Origin: Candidatus Defluviilinea proxima
Lineage (GTDB): Bacteria > Chloroflexota > Anaerolineae > Anaerolineales > Villigracilaceae
Direction of reading: 5' to 3'
Assembly: GCA_016721115.1 (NCBI GenBank)
Contig: JADKIW010000001.1
Coordinates: forward strand, 8,501 to 72,500
Length of the DNA stretch: 64,000 nt
This document shows, piece after piece, positions 47,902 to 56,660 of this stretch. The notes beneath the pieces were generated by a model. It ran no database searches. It saw only the letters and a program-made list of their open reading frames with translations, and was not told the DNA's origin. The number at the start of each line of letters is the position of its first letter. Positions within the stretch are counted from its first letter, which is position 1. Made by a program: the position numbers and the translations under genes.

Positions 47902-48677
47902 GTGAACATTCCCTGCGCTATGTGGATAATGGCTCTTTCTTCACCCGCATTGATGCGTTAAGTAAATTGGTTTGGGTGGTGCTCGTAATTGTGATCACCT
48001 TCCAATTACAAGGCAATCTGGCGCGCGCTATGATGCTTGGTGTGCTGATCCTCATCACAATTCTGCTGGCAAGAGTTTCACTCCGAACTGTTTGGCAATC
48101 GGCGCCGATCATTCTGATCATGGGCACGTTGCTGTTCGTGGTAAATCTGTTCATCACGCCATCCACATCTTTCATCCATGTTGCGGGATTGACTCTCGGC
48201 CAACAAGGGTTTGAGAGAGGCCTTGAACTTTTCCTGCGTATCACGGTTATGGTGTTGGCGTCCTTCATCTTCATCTGGACAACAGACATCCGCGATCTGA
48301 TGACAGGCCTCGTCCGCATCGGTATGCCGTATCGGTATGCGTTCGCGATCTTTTTGGCGTTGCGCTTCCTCCCCATCGTGCAACAGGAAGTGGACGCGGT
48401 CAAAGCCGCGCACGCCATCCGCGGACGTGCCTCGCACTCCCCCATTCGGCATCGCATCCGCTTGTGGCAGAGATATATGTTCACTGTCATTGTGAATAGT
48501 TTGCGCAAAGCCGAAAGCACAGCGCTCGCCATCGAGTCGCGCGGCTTCGGTGCCTACCCAGATCGTACGTACATTAAAAGTTTCCGTTGGACGCTCACAG
48601 GTATCCTTCTCATCCTGTTGTTCATCGCTTTTTCAGCGTGGTTGATCTTATGGGAACGAAACTTGCTTCCATTTTAG
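47898..48677 (+). CDS. ECF transporter transmembrane (T) component
   Basis: 259 aa with about five membrane helices. The cytoplasmic coupling motifs AHAIRGR and AIESRGFGAYPDRTY are the A-R-G-type signatures of EcfT. It couples the double ATPase to the YkoE-like S component. It ends the transporter operon before a terminator. Confidence 0.92.
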   Translation: MSEHSLRYVDNGSFFTRIDALSKLVWVVLVIVITFQLQGNLARAMMLGVLILITILLARVSLRTVWQSAPIILIMGTLLFVVNLFITPSTSFIHVAGLTLGQQGFERGLELFLRITVMVLASFIFIWTTDIRDLMTGLVRIGMPYRYAFAIFLALRFLPIVQQEVDAVKAAHAIRGRASHSPIRHRIRLWQRYMFTVIVNSLRKAESTALAIESRGFGAYPDRTYIKSFRWTLTGILLILLFIAFSAWLILWERNLLPF

Positions 48678-48698
48678 TTAGTCAGATATTGAAACTTT

Positions 48699-48718
48699 AC
48701 CCCGCCATACGGCGGGGT
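48699..48718 (+). terminator. Terminator after the ECF transporter operon
   Basis: ACCCCGCC-ATAC-GGCGGGGT followed by TTTATTTTTT, 22 nt past the stop codon. Confidence 0.8.
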
Positions 48719-48798
48719 TTTTATTTTTTATATTGACCCGTGCAATATCCTACCTTACAATCCACAAGACAAAATTATATACAATACGAGGAACCAAC

Positions 48799-49089
48799 AT
48801 GGCCCGCTATCGCATCTTTTATTGGAAACATATCCCATCCTCCATCACTGTTGAAGGTGATGGACGCACAGTAAAAAAACAACTCTCGCAAAAGATACAA
48901 AATGCGATCGATGCTTATGCCATGGCTGTTGGGATCACATCTTCAGAGGACTACAGCGCGCAATACAAACGCAGTGACTGGATCGAACGTGACGGCTCGC
49001 CCGAAGAAGTGGCAGACGCGCTTCTTTCTGAACTGGAAGCTGAGTTCGCCAAAATTGAAATTCCCAAGCGAAATGCGGATTCCGCGTAG
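48799..49089 (+). CDS. Virulence_fact-type small protein
   Basis: 96 aa. ARYRIFYWKHIPSSITVEGD, YSAQYKRSDWIERDGSPEEV and LLSELEAEF match the small 'virulence factor' family (PF13769 type), which despite the name is found beside corrinoid methyltransferase genes. ATG at 48799 chosen; the upstream extension has no support. Role unknown, probably in methyl transfer or activation. Confidence 0.75.
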   Translation: MARYRIFYWKHIPSSITVEGDGRTVKKQLSQKIQNAIDAYAMAVGITSSEDYSAQYKRSDWIERDGSPEEVADALLSELEAEFAKIEIPKRNADSA

Positions 49090-49108
49090 GGAACGGCAAT
49101 TGCCGTCC
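49087..49108. repeat. Intergenic palindrome, GTAGGG family, copy 2
   Basis: GGAACGGCAATTGCCGTCC preceded by GTAGG (49086-49090). It overlaps the stop codon of the preceding gene and lies before the activator gene. Confidence 0.5.
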
Positions 49109-49122
49109 TCCACAGATCAACC

Positions 49123-51243
49123 ATGACAAAACACAACATCATCCTGCAACCATCAGGCCGCCGCGGACAAGTGGAAGAAGGCACATCTGTCCGTACTGCC
49201 GCGCGTGAACTCGGCGTGGACATTGAATCCATTTGTGCAGAGAACGCCACATGTGGCAAGTGCATGGTCCTGGTGGAAGAGGGTCGTTTCGAAAAATACA
49301 ACATCGACTCAAAGCGTAACAACCTCTCCCCTGTTGGAATAGAAGAACGCTCCTATCTCGAACGTAGACCCAAGTTATTAAAAGATAAAGGTTGGGAGAT
49401 CGGACAAGTCCGTTTATCGTGCCAGTGCAAGGTCATGGGCGATGTGTTGATCAATGTCCCCGAAGAAAGTCGCGGAAATAAACAGATCGTCCGCAAGAGC
49501 GCGAAAGAACGGCACATTGAGATCAAGCCTTCGATCCGGAAATATCTGGTTTCGATGACCCCGCCAAATCTGGAGCGTCCTATTGCAGATTGGGAACGAC
49601 TCGCCAAGGGACTTGAGACTTCAATGGCGCTGGTACGCGGTACAGAAGAGAAACTTCCACGCTGGTATGAGCTCTCAATTGATTATCAATGCTTGCGCAC
49701 GTTATCCAAGACCTTGCGCGACGCGAATTGGAACGTGACCGTATCCGTTTGGAACGATAAAGAAGTCATCGCAGTTCAGGCTGGATACCACGAAGACAGC
49801 TACGGTGCGGCCGTGGACATTGGCTCGACAACGGTTGCCTTGTATTTGTGTAATCTTCGCACGGGCGAATTGCTTGCGGCTGAATCCGAGATGAATCCGC
49901 AGATCGTGTACGGTGAGGATGTAATGTCCCGTATTCAGTACACGATTGAGCATGAAGATGGTTTGGAGAAATTACACAAGGCGATCATCTCCACACTGAA
50001 TACTTTGTTGAAACAAGCGGTGAAGACGGCAAATACGTCATTGCGAGCGCACGTTGCGAAGCAATCTCCTAGGAACGAAGGCAAGATTGCTTCGGGCAAA
50101 GAGCAAGAGCGCCCTCGCAATGACATAAAAGTAGATGAAATATTGGAAATGGTTTTGGTAGGCAACTCCACTATGCACCATATTCTATTAAACTTACACC
50201 CCAAGGACTTGGGACTTGCGCCGTTCGTGCCAGCTATCCATGAGTCAGTGGATATCAAAGCGCGAGAGTTGGGATTACACATCAATGCATCTGGGAACAT
50301 TCACATCCTCCCCACCATTGCATCCTTTGTGGGCGCGGATACAAGCGCTGTTATCCTTGCAGAAGAACCGCACAAGCAGGATGAGAACTGGCTATTGATC
50401 GATGTAGGCACAAATGCAGAGCTCGTGCTCGGCAATCGCAAGCGTTTGATGTGTACATCCACACCGACAGGTCCCGCACTCGAAGGCGCGCATGTGGAGT
50501 ACGGTATGCGAGCTGCGCCCGGTGCCATTGAACGAGTCCACATTGACGAAACGACGCTTGAGCCAAAGTACAAAGTCATCGGCGTGGACGGTTGGAACAC
50601 AGACCACGCTGAATTCAAAGGTCAGGTCAAAGGGATATGTGGATCCGCGATCATCGATGCGGTGGCAGAATTGTTCCGGGCGCAGATCATAGATTCTCGG
50701 GGCAGATTCAAAAAAGAGCTAAAGTCGAAGCGTGTGCGAGAGGGAGAAACCGGCTGGGAGTATGTCATTGCCTGGGCGGAGGAAACATCCATTGGAAGAG
50801 ACATTCCCATCACTCAACAGGATGTAAGGCAGATACAATTGGCGAAAGCCGCGTTGTTCGTGGCGGCGCGTACATTGTTGAAGCGCAGTAAACTACAAGC
50901 GCCTGATAAAATTATTTTGGCGGGTGGCTTCGGAAGTTATATTGATAAAGAGAAGGCGATGTTGATCGGCTTGATCCCTGATTGCGTGTTGGAGAATGTG
51001 TACGCGGTCGGGAATGCAGCGGGTGATGGCGCGCGCATCGCGTTGCTGAATGTGGAGAAACGCAACGAGATCGATTCCGTGACACGACAGGTGGAACGGT
51101 TTGAATTGCCCACTGACCCCGATTTTCAAAACGAGTTTATGCTTGCAACGAGTTTCCCGCATATGAACGAACCATTCGAGCATATTGCGCATTTGATCCC
51201 GCATCGTACAGTGGACCCAATTGCGAAGAATTTTATGAAATGA
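49123..51243 (+). CDS. ASKHA-domain corrinoid activation protein (RACo-like)
   Basis: 706 aa. N-terminal 2Fe-2S ferredoxin domain with C38, C44, C47 and C100 (ENATCGKC pattern), linker domain, then ASKHA ATPase (YGAAVDIGSTTVALYLCNL; VLVGNSTMHHILLNL; LLIDVGTNAEL; ILAGGFGSYIDKEKA). It reduces inactive Co(II) corrinoid to Co(I) using ATP hydrolysis. Residues about 305-334 are an extra segment encoded by a REP-like palindrome (50037-50124) inside the ASKHA domain, just before the VDEILEMVLVGN strand. The frame stays open. No ribosome binding site is seen before the ATG. Confidence 0.9.
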   Translation: MTKHNIILQPSGRRGQVEEGTSVRTAARELGVDIESICAENATCGKCMVLVEEGRFEKYNIDSKRNNLSPVGIEERSYLERRPKLLKDKGWEIGQVRLSCQCKVMGDVLINVPEESRGNKQIVRKSAKERHIEIKPSIRKYLVSMTPPNLERPIADWERLAKGLETSMALVRGTEEKLPRWYELSIDYQCLRTLSKTLRDANWNVTVSVWNDKEVIAVQAGYHEDSYGAAVDIGSTTVALYLCNLRTGELLAAESEMNPQIVYGEDVMSRIQYTIEHEDGLEKLHKAIISTLNTLLKQAVKTANTSLRAHVAKQSPRNEGKIASGKEQERPRNDIKVDEILEMVLVGNSTMHHILLNLHPKDLGLAPFVPAIHESVDIKARELGLHINASGNIHILPTIASFVGADTSAVILAEEPHKQDENWLLIDVGTNAELVLGNRKRLMCTSTPTGPALEGAHVEYGMRAAPGAIERVHIDETTLEPKYKVIGVDGWNTDHAEFKGQVKGICGSAIIDAVAELFRAQIIDSRGRFKKELKSKRVREGETGWEYVIAWAEETSIGRDIPITQQDVRQIQLAKAALFVAARTLLKRSKLQAPDKIILAGGFGSYIDKEKAMLIGLIPDCVLENVYAVGNAAGDGARIALLNVEKRNEIDSVTRQVERFELPTDPDFQNEFMLATSFPHMNEPFEHIAHLIPHRTVDPIAKNFMK
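50037..50124. repeat. REP/MITE-like palindrome inserted in the activator gene
   Basis: Begins GTCATTGCGAG (50037-50047) and ends CTCGCAATGAC (50114-50124), a perfect 11-bp terminal inverted repeat. Inner GAAGCAATCT and AGATTGCTTC arms match the family element at 28367-28465. It is 88 bp and translated as about 29 residues rich in Lys, Arg, Gln and Glu. Confidence 0.8.
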
Positions 51244-51247
51244 TTTT

Positions 51248-51275
51248 GTAGGGATGGGCAGCTACCCATCCCTAC
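51248..51275. repeat. Intergenic palindrome, GTAGGG family, copy 3
   Basis: GTAGGGATGGG and CCCATCCCTAC around a 6-nt loop, between the activator and methyltransferase genes; it ends next to the GGAGG ribosome binding site of the latter. Confidence 0.65.
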
Positions 51276-51285
51276 GGAGGAAACA

Positions 51286-52167
51286 ATGAACAAATTTCTT
51301 GAACGATTGAATAGCGGCGAGATCCTGGTTGCCGATGGCGCAACGGGATCGAATTTGCAAAGGATGGGGCTCAAGCCGGGCAAGCCGCCCGAAGACCTCA
51401 TCATCGACGACCCTGATATTCTCTTGAAGCTTGAGTCGTCGTTTGTGGAGGCAGGCTCGGACATCATCCTAACCTGCACCTTCGGCGGAACTCGTATGCG
51501 GATGAAAGACTCGCAATATCAGGACCGTGCCCCGGAAGTGAACATCCGCGCGGCAGAGCTTGCCCGTAAAGCCGCCTCAAAACGGACCGATGTGCTGGTC
51601 GCTGGTTCGATGGGCCCGGTCGGTGCTTTGCTCAAACCCTACGGCACGCTCGACGAGGCAGAGGTCCAAGCGACGTTTGCAGAGCAGGCGAAAGCCCTTG
51701 CCGATGGTGGCGTGGACTTCCTGCTCATCGAAACAATGTTCGCATTCGAAGAGACGAACGCCGCATTTGCCGGTGCCCGTTCCGCCACAGACCTCCCCAT
51801 CGTGGTTTCGTTCAGCTACGACCGAGGCACGCGCACGATGATGGGCATCAAACCCAAAGACGTTATCAAGAAGTACAGCGAGTTGGGCGCTACACTTATT
51901 GGTGCAAACTGTGGGACAACGCTGGAGAACATGGAAGCCGTGGTCAAGGAATATGTGGAGGCTGTTCCTAACTTCCCGCTGTGGATCAAGCCAAATGCGG
52001 GCGTCCCACACATGGATATTGAGACCGAGCAAGGTGTATACGATATGACACCCGAAGACATGGGAAATTACGCAAAGAAGTATGTCGCTTTGGGCGCAAA
52101 GGTCGTGGGTGGTTGTTGCGGAAACACGCCGGAGCATATCGCGGCCATCGTAAAGGCTGTAAAATAA
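51286..52167 (+). CDS. Homocysteine S-methyltransferase-like protein
   Basis: 293 aa TIM barrel of the betaine/cobalamin homocysteine methyltransferase family. Zinc ligands C209 (GANCG) and C277/C278 (GGCCGNTPEH) and the N-terminal VADGATGSNLQRMG are intact. It probably takes the methyl group from the corrinoid protein to homocysteine, giving methionine. GGAGG lies 5 nt before the ATG. Confidence 0.88.
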   Translation: MNKFLERLNSGEILVADGATGSNLQRMGLKPGKPPEDLIIDDPDILLKLESSFVEAGSDIILTCTFGGTRMRMKDSQYQDRAPEVNIRAAELARKAASKRTDVLVAGSMGPVGALLKPYGTLDEAEVQATFAEQAKALADGGVDFLLIETMFAFEETNAAFAGARSATDLPIVVSFSYDRGTRTMMGIKPKDVIKKYSELGATLIGANCGTTLENMEAVVKEYVEAVPNFPLWIKPNAGVPHMDIETEQGVYDMTPEDMGNYAKKYVALGAKVVGGCCGNTPEHIAAIVKAVK

Positions 52168-52170
52168 TTT

Positions 52171-52207
52171 TGTAGGGGCGGGTCTAAGTCTAAGACCCGC
52201 CCCTACA
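52171..52207. repeat. Intergenic palindrome, GTAGGG family, copy 4
   Basis: TGTAGGGGCGGGTCT and its complement around a 7-nt loop, between the two methyltransferase genes. Confidence 0.65.
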
Positions 52208-52215
52208 CGTTTAAT

Positions 52216-53205
52216 ATGCGTGAACAAATCCTTTCTTTATTAGCTGGCCAAAAAACAGGCGCTATTCCTACCTTCAGTGGATTGATCCACATCACGACCG
52301 AAGGATTGAAACGTGAGGGATTGTCTTTGCATGAAGTCCATCATGATGCAGAGAAGATGGCGCATGCGGCGGCAAGTACATTTAAGTTGACTGGAATGTC
52401 ATCTGCGACACTTCCGTTGGATCTGTGTGCACCTGCTGAGGCGTTGGGGTCAGATTTGAACTTTTATGAAGATGGGAGAGATCAGTTTCCGCAGGTCAAG
52501 AGGGTGATATTCGACTCGTGTAAAAGTTTAATCGCAGAATTCCCTGAGAATGCTGAGATTTCTAAGTTGGGGCGAATCAAAATTATTTGCGAAGCAATGC
52601 GGTTAGTGAAAGAAGATATTGGAAAGGGTATTGTTATTTCAGGGTTGATCCCCGGGCCGTATACATTGTTACTATATCTTTGCAATGTGACGAACATGGT
52701 CGTTGAAATGAAAAAGGAACCGCAGGTTGTTCTCGATGCACTTTTGCATCTCTCTTCGTTCCTTGCGAAGATCGGTAAAGCGTATCACGATGCAGGCGCG
52801 GACTTTATCACCATCCACGATATGGGAGGGTCGGCTGGATTTGTGGGGCCATCCGTATATGAGCGTTTCGTGTTCCCTGCTGAAAAGAGCCTGATCGAGC
52901 AATTGCCCAAGCCAAGTGTATTGTCAGTGTGTGGGAGGATGGACAAGGCTTTACATCTTCTGTCACAAACAGGCGCGAATGCATTCTCAGTGGATCATAC
53001 GACGGATATCCAGTCTGCGCGTGAGGTTTTGAAAGATACATTGCTGTTCGGGAATATCGACCCTGTTGAAATACTTTGGCAGGGAGACGAGGCCCGTATC
53101 GCTGAGGCAGTTGTCGGTGCGAAAGAGGCGGGCGTAGACGCAATCTGGCCAGGCTGTGATCTGGTCCCATCTACGCCAATCCAAAATATAAAAGCGCTTT
53201 GCTAA
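52216..53205 (+). CDS. MtaA/MtbA-like (UroD-fold) corrinoid:acceptor methyltransferase
   Basis: 329 aa, uroporphyrinogen decarboxylase fold. The MtaA/MtbA zinc region normally has H-x-C then a distant Cys; here the first is S237-V-C239-G and the second is C314 (WPGCDLVP). The missing His may weaken or alter zinc and thiol binding. Family members move methyl from corrinoid protein to coenzyme M or other acceptors; in a bacterium the acceptor could be THF or another thiol. No ribosome binding site is seen before the ATG. Confidence 0.8.
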   Translation: MREQILSLLAGQKTGAIPTFSGLIHITTEGLKREGLSLHEVHHDAEKMAHAAASTFKLTGMSSATLPLDLCAPAEALGSDLNFYEDGRDQFPQVKRVIFDSCKSLIAEFPENAEISKLGRIKIICEAMRLVKEDIGKGIVISGLIPGPYTLLLYLCNVTNMVVEMKKEPQVVLDALLHLSSFLAKIGKAYHDAGADFITIHDMGGSAGFVGPSVYERFVFPAEKSLIEQLPKPSVLSVCGRMDKALHLLSQTGANAFSVDHTTDIQSAREVLKDTLLFGNIDPVEILWQGDEARIAEAVVGAKEAGVDAIWPGCDLVPSTPIQNIKALC

Positions 53206-53229
53206 AGACGAACATACTATAATTGACGC

Positions 53230-55218
53230 ATGCCATCATTCCGTCTTACTGAAAAACATATCCCACTTCTTTTTGTCATCATCACTATCCTTGCTTATGG
53301 ACTTCTCGTCCCGTTCACCGGCTTCTATTGGGATGACTGGCCTTTCTCTTGGCTCGCAAGATTTTTAGGTCCCGCTGAATTTTTACCGGCATTCATTGGC
53401 ATTCGTCCGTTTCTGATACCGATCTTTTTTGTGACGACGAGTCTCGTCCCGCCGGTTCCCATCTATTGGCAAATCTTCGCCCTCGTCATACGCGTCATTG
53501 CCGGACTTTCAGCCTGGTTCGCCCTAAAAAATGTTTGGCCACGCTTCAAGTTTCAAACCCTGATTGCATCGTTGTTGTTTTTGGTCTTTCCCGCATACAG
53601 CCAGCACTGGGTGGCATACACACACATCAATCAGGAGTGGATTGCATTCATCCTGTATCTACTTTCGATGGGCCTGACTTTCAGAGCCATTCGTAATCCA
53701 CACAAATCAAAAGCGTATACGGTCTATGCCCTTCTCTTGATGTTTGAAGGTCTATTCGCAACTGAATACACTCTCGGCATGGAACCCCTGCGCTTTCTTT
53801 TTATATGGGTGATCCTTTCAGAGGAGATCACGGATTTAAAGAGAAGCTTCCTCAAAGCCTTGCGGACATGGCTCCCCTATCTGGGTATCTGGCTTTTGAA
53901 CGGTGTGTGGCTGGCTTGGTATTACAGTAGAGGGTACAACGCTTACGATGTTGAGATCATCAACAAATCTCATACCAATTTTTTTCTGGTTTTCGGCGAA
54001 GCAGTTTGGAAGGCAGGATTATACGCGTGGGCACAGGTGCTTGTATTGGTATCTAAGGCCATCACCTCCCCATCCTCTATTTTAACTGTCGCGCTAATCG
54101 GCTTGAGCTTTATCATTCTATTCCTCATTATCAAAAAGTTTTCCGATTCCCAGCCTATTACAAGAACAACCTATCTTCAATTTATTTTGATCGGTCTGAT
54201 CGGCCTTATACTGGGGCGCGTCCCTTCACTAGCGGCAGGGTTGCCATTCCGGTTACAGTCCAGTTTTGACCGGTTTGCCATTTCGATGATGCTCGGAGGG
54301 AGTCTATTCATTCTTGGGCTTGTCGAATGGCTGGTCAAAAATCCGCGTTTGAAAGTGTATACCTTTGTGTTGTTGATCTCACTAGGTGTGGGGCAACAGT
54401 TCTTCAATGGGAACATCTTCCGCCGTGATTGGGAGCGGCAACAGGAGATCTTCTGGCAGATGAAATGGCGGATGCCGTCCCTCGAGCCGAACACCCTGCT
54501 TCTCTCCAACGAGATCGCCGTTGACTACGAAAGCGATATTTCCTTGATGGGCCCCATCAACTGGATCTACGAACCAGACTATAAAAGAGGCAACCTACAT
54601 TATTTACTCTTGTATCCCAAGAATCGGCTCGGCGGTACGCTCCCTTCACTCGAACCAAATACAAAGGTGGAATTCAAACTCCGCACTGAAACTTACTATG
54701 GCAACACGTCACAAGCGGTTGTGTTCTACATGCCAGAGAATGGATGTCTGCGTGTGCTCGATCCTCAATTGGGCGATCAGGAAACCTATAACAATGTGCT
54801 TGGAGAAATCACCAAGGTCGTCCCTCTTTCCGATACATCGCTTATTCATGGAGATGAACTGGAACCTGCCGAATTCCTCGCGAAGCCAGATATAAGCTGG
54901 TGTTATTACTATACAAAAGCAGAGCTTGCTCGTCAATTCAAAGACTGGGATCAGATCCTATCGCTGGAAAAGGAAGCAAAACAAAACGGATTTGAGACAG
55001 ACGACCCCTTCGACCAACTGCCGTTTATCGAAGCAAATGCAATGAAGGGCAACTTTGATGCGGCAAAAAAACTTTCAACACGCGCGATCAAGGATAATGC
55101 ACAAGTACGCGTCGGGGTGTGCAAGGTTTGGGAGCGGGTGCAAGCTGAAGGTCCAGAGGGAGACGAGGCGAAAACAAACGTTTCAGGTGCATTGCACGAA
55201 TTCCAATGCACGAAATAA
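53230..55218 (+). CDS. Large membrane protein, glycosyltransferase-like fold
   Basis: 662 aa. About eleven membrane helices in the first 400 residues with an early acidic loop (GFYWDDWPFSWLARFL) in the position typical of GT-C type glycosyltransferases, then a soluble C-terminal domain (about 430-660) with a helical TPR-like end. The catalytic acidic motif is only weakly matched. TATAAT at 53218-53223 lies 6 nt before the ATG, so it is probably leaderless. Function unknown; transfer of a lipid-linked sugar is possible. Confidence 0.6.
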   Translation: MPSFRLTEKHIPLLFVIITILAYGLLVPFTGFYWDDWPFSWLARFLGPAEFLPAFIGIRPFLIPIFFVTTSLVPPVPIYWQIFALVIRVIAGLSAWFALKNVWPRFKFQTLIASLLFLVFPAYSQHWVAYTHINQEWIAFILYLLSMGLTFRAIRNPHKSKAYTVYALLLMFEGLFATEYTLGMEPLRFLFIWVILSEEITDLKRSFLKALRTWLPYLGIWLLNGVWLAWYYSRGYNAYDVEIINKSHTNFFLVFGEAVWKAGLYAWAQVLVLVSKAITSPSSILTVALIGLSFIILFLIIKKFSDSQPITRTTYLQFILIGLIGLILGRVPSLAAGLPFRLQSSFDRFAISMMLGGSLFILGLVEWLVKNPRLKVYTFVLLISLGVGQQFFNGNIFRRDWERQQEIFWQMKWRMPSLEPNTLLLSNEIAVDYESDISLMGPINWIYEPDYKRGNLHYLLLYPKNRLGGTLPSLEPNTKVEFKLRTETYYGNTSQAVVFYMPENGCLRVLDPQLGDQETYNNVLGEITKVVPLSDTSLIHGDELEPAEFLAKPDISWCYYYTKAELARQFKDWDQILSLEKEAKQNGFETDDPFDQLPFIEANAMKGNFDAAKKLSTRAIKDNAQVRVGVCKVWERVQAEGPEGDEAKTNVSGALHEFQCTK

Positions 55219-55309
55219 CATCCCTCCAATATCCCACTACATAACTTGACGCGCTAACTCGGATGTGCTACCATCCCTAAAACTTTTGTTCGATACTGAG
55301 GAGAAATCT

Positions 55310-56023
55310 ATGTCACGTACGAATCGAGGCAAGGTTATTGTCTCAACATTGCTTTTGGTTGCGGTTCTGTTATCTTCCTGTGAACAGCCGTACTCCACAC
55401 AACCTGCTGTCACCAACACACCATTGGATCCCAACAGCTTTTTCACTACCCCAATTGCTCAGCAACCGGATAGCATGAGTGACGTGGAAAAATTTACAAC
55501 GCAAACCGCTCTCGCCAGTACGCCGGGTGCGGTTGTGCCTAGCGCTACAGTGGGCACTCCTGTGGCAGGCGCACCTACCACAACTGCCACGCCAGCAATC
55601 GCTCTCAACCCCACATTCACTGCCACACAGGCAGTTGTGGTGGTGCCGACTTCTACATCTGCGCCTGTTTCATCAGGTGCAAAACCCGGCACGTATGTGT
55701 TGAAGAACGGTGAATTCCCTTACTGTATCGCACGTCGTTTCAATGTTGACCCCGATGCATTGCTTTCTCTCAGTGGGTTAAGCAGTGCCAGCGCAGATAG
55801 TCTCTCTGCAGGGACTGTTCTAACCATCCCACAAAGCGGCTCGTTCCCCGGCAGTCGTGCGCTCGCCTCACACCCCACCACATACACTGTCGCATCCAGC
55901 GATGAGACCGTTTACGGAGTGGCGTGCAAATTCGGCGATATTGAGCCATCAGCTATTGCACAGGCCAATAATATTTCTGTGGATGCATCTTTGACCGCAG
56001 GCCAAAGCTTACAGATCCCATAA
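55310..56023 (+). CDS. LysM-domain lipoprotein
   Basis: 237 aa from the ATG at 55310 (GGAGAAA upstream). Lipobox LLSSCE (Cys24), a long Thr/Ala/Pro-rich linker (about 30-120), then two LysM-type modules: GTYVLKNGEFPYCIARRFNV to VLTIPQSG and TYTVASSDETVYGVACKFGD to SLQIP. LysM binds peptidoglycan or other glycans, so the protein anchors at the cell surface. Ends 20 nt before a terminator. Confidence 0.85.
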   Translation: MSRTNRGKVIVSTLLLVAVLLSSCEQPYSTQPAVTNTPLDPNSFFTTPIAQQPDSMSDVEKFTTQTALASTPGAVVPSATVGTPVAGAPTTTATPAIALNPTFTATQAVVVVPTSTSAPVSSGAKPGTYVLKNGEFPYCIARRFNVDPDALLSLSGLSSASADSLSAGTVLTIPQSGSFPGSRALASHPTTYTVASSDETVYGVACKFGDIEPSAIAQANNISVDASLTAGQSLQIP

Positions 56024-56043
56024 TTATCGAGACACCGTAATAT

Positions 56044-56070
56044 AAAAGCCCGGGCAATGCCCGGGCTTTT
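56044..56070 (+). terminator. Terminator after the LysM gene
   Basis: AAAAGCCCGGGC-AAT-GCCCGGGCTTTT followed by TGTTTTATAA. Confidence 0.85.
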
Positions 56071-56113
56071 TGTTTTATAATCATCGAAAGCTTTTTTATA
56101 GAAGGAACCCAAT

Positions 56114-56656
56114 ATGCCATTTGAATTAATCAAATCAGAACCGCTCCTACAAGGACGTGCATTCAGGATCCGTCGCGATCTTCTCAAAACCCCGGATGGA
56201 AAAGAAACAAAGCTTGATATTATTGAACATGGTGGGTCTGTTGTGATCATACCTGTAGATGCCGATGGGAATCTGTTATTCGTACGTCAGTATCGACATG
56301 CAGCAGGCATAGACTTGCTTGAACTACCCGCAGGTACACGCGACAGTCTTGATGAACCCTATGAAGAATGTGCCGCACGCGAGATCCGGGAAGAGACCGG
56401 CATGGAGGCAGGTAAGCTTGAAGACCTTGGCAAGTTCTACCTTGCGCCTGGATACTCCACAGAGCTTATGGGAGTATTTCTTGCAACTGACTTGAAGCAC
56501 AATCCGTTGGAAGCGGATGAAGATGAGTTTCTTTCCGTTGAAAAGATATCGATAAAAGAAGCTTTTGAGATGGCAGGACGTGGAGATATGCCAGATGCCA
56601 AGTCTTTGGCGGCTTTGTTACTGGCAAAACCTTATCTGGAGAAATATCTTGGCTAA
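56114..56656 (+). CDS. NUDIX hydrolase (ADP-ribose pyrophosphatase type)
   Basis: 180 aa. NUDIX box G-x5-E-x7-REUxEExGU is visible as GTRDSLDEPYEECAAREIRE then ETGM. VIIPVDADGNLLFVRQYRHA and LPAGT match the ADP-ribose pyrophosphatase subgroup. It hydrolyses nucleoside diphosphate linked compounds. GAAGGAA precedes the ATG. Confidence 0.92.
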   Translation: MPFELIKSEPLLQGRAFRIRRDLLKTPDGKETKLDIIEHGGSVVIIPVDADGNLLFVRQYRHAAGIDLLELPAGTRDSLDEPYEECAAREIREETGMEAGKLEDLGKFYLAPGYSTELMGVFLATDLKHNPLEADEDEFLSVEKISIKEAFEMAGRGDMPDAKSLAALLLAKPYLEKYLG

Positions 56657-56660
56657 CCCA

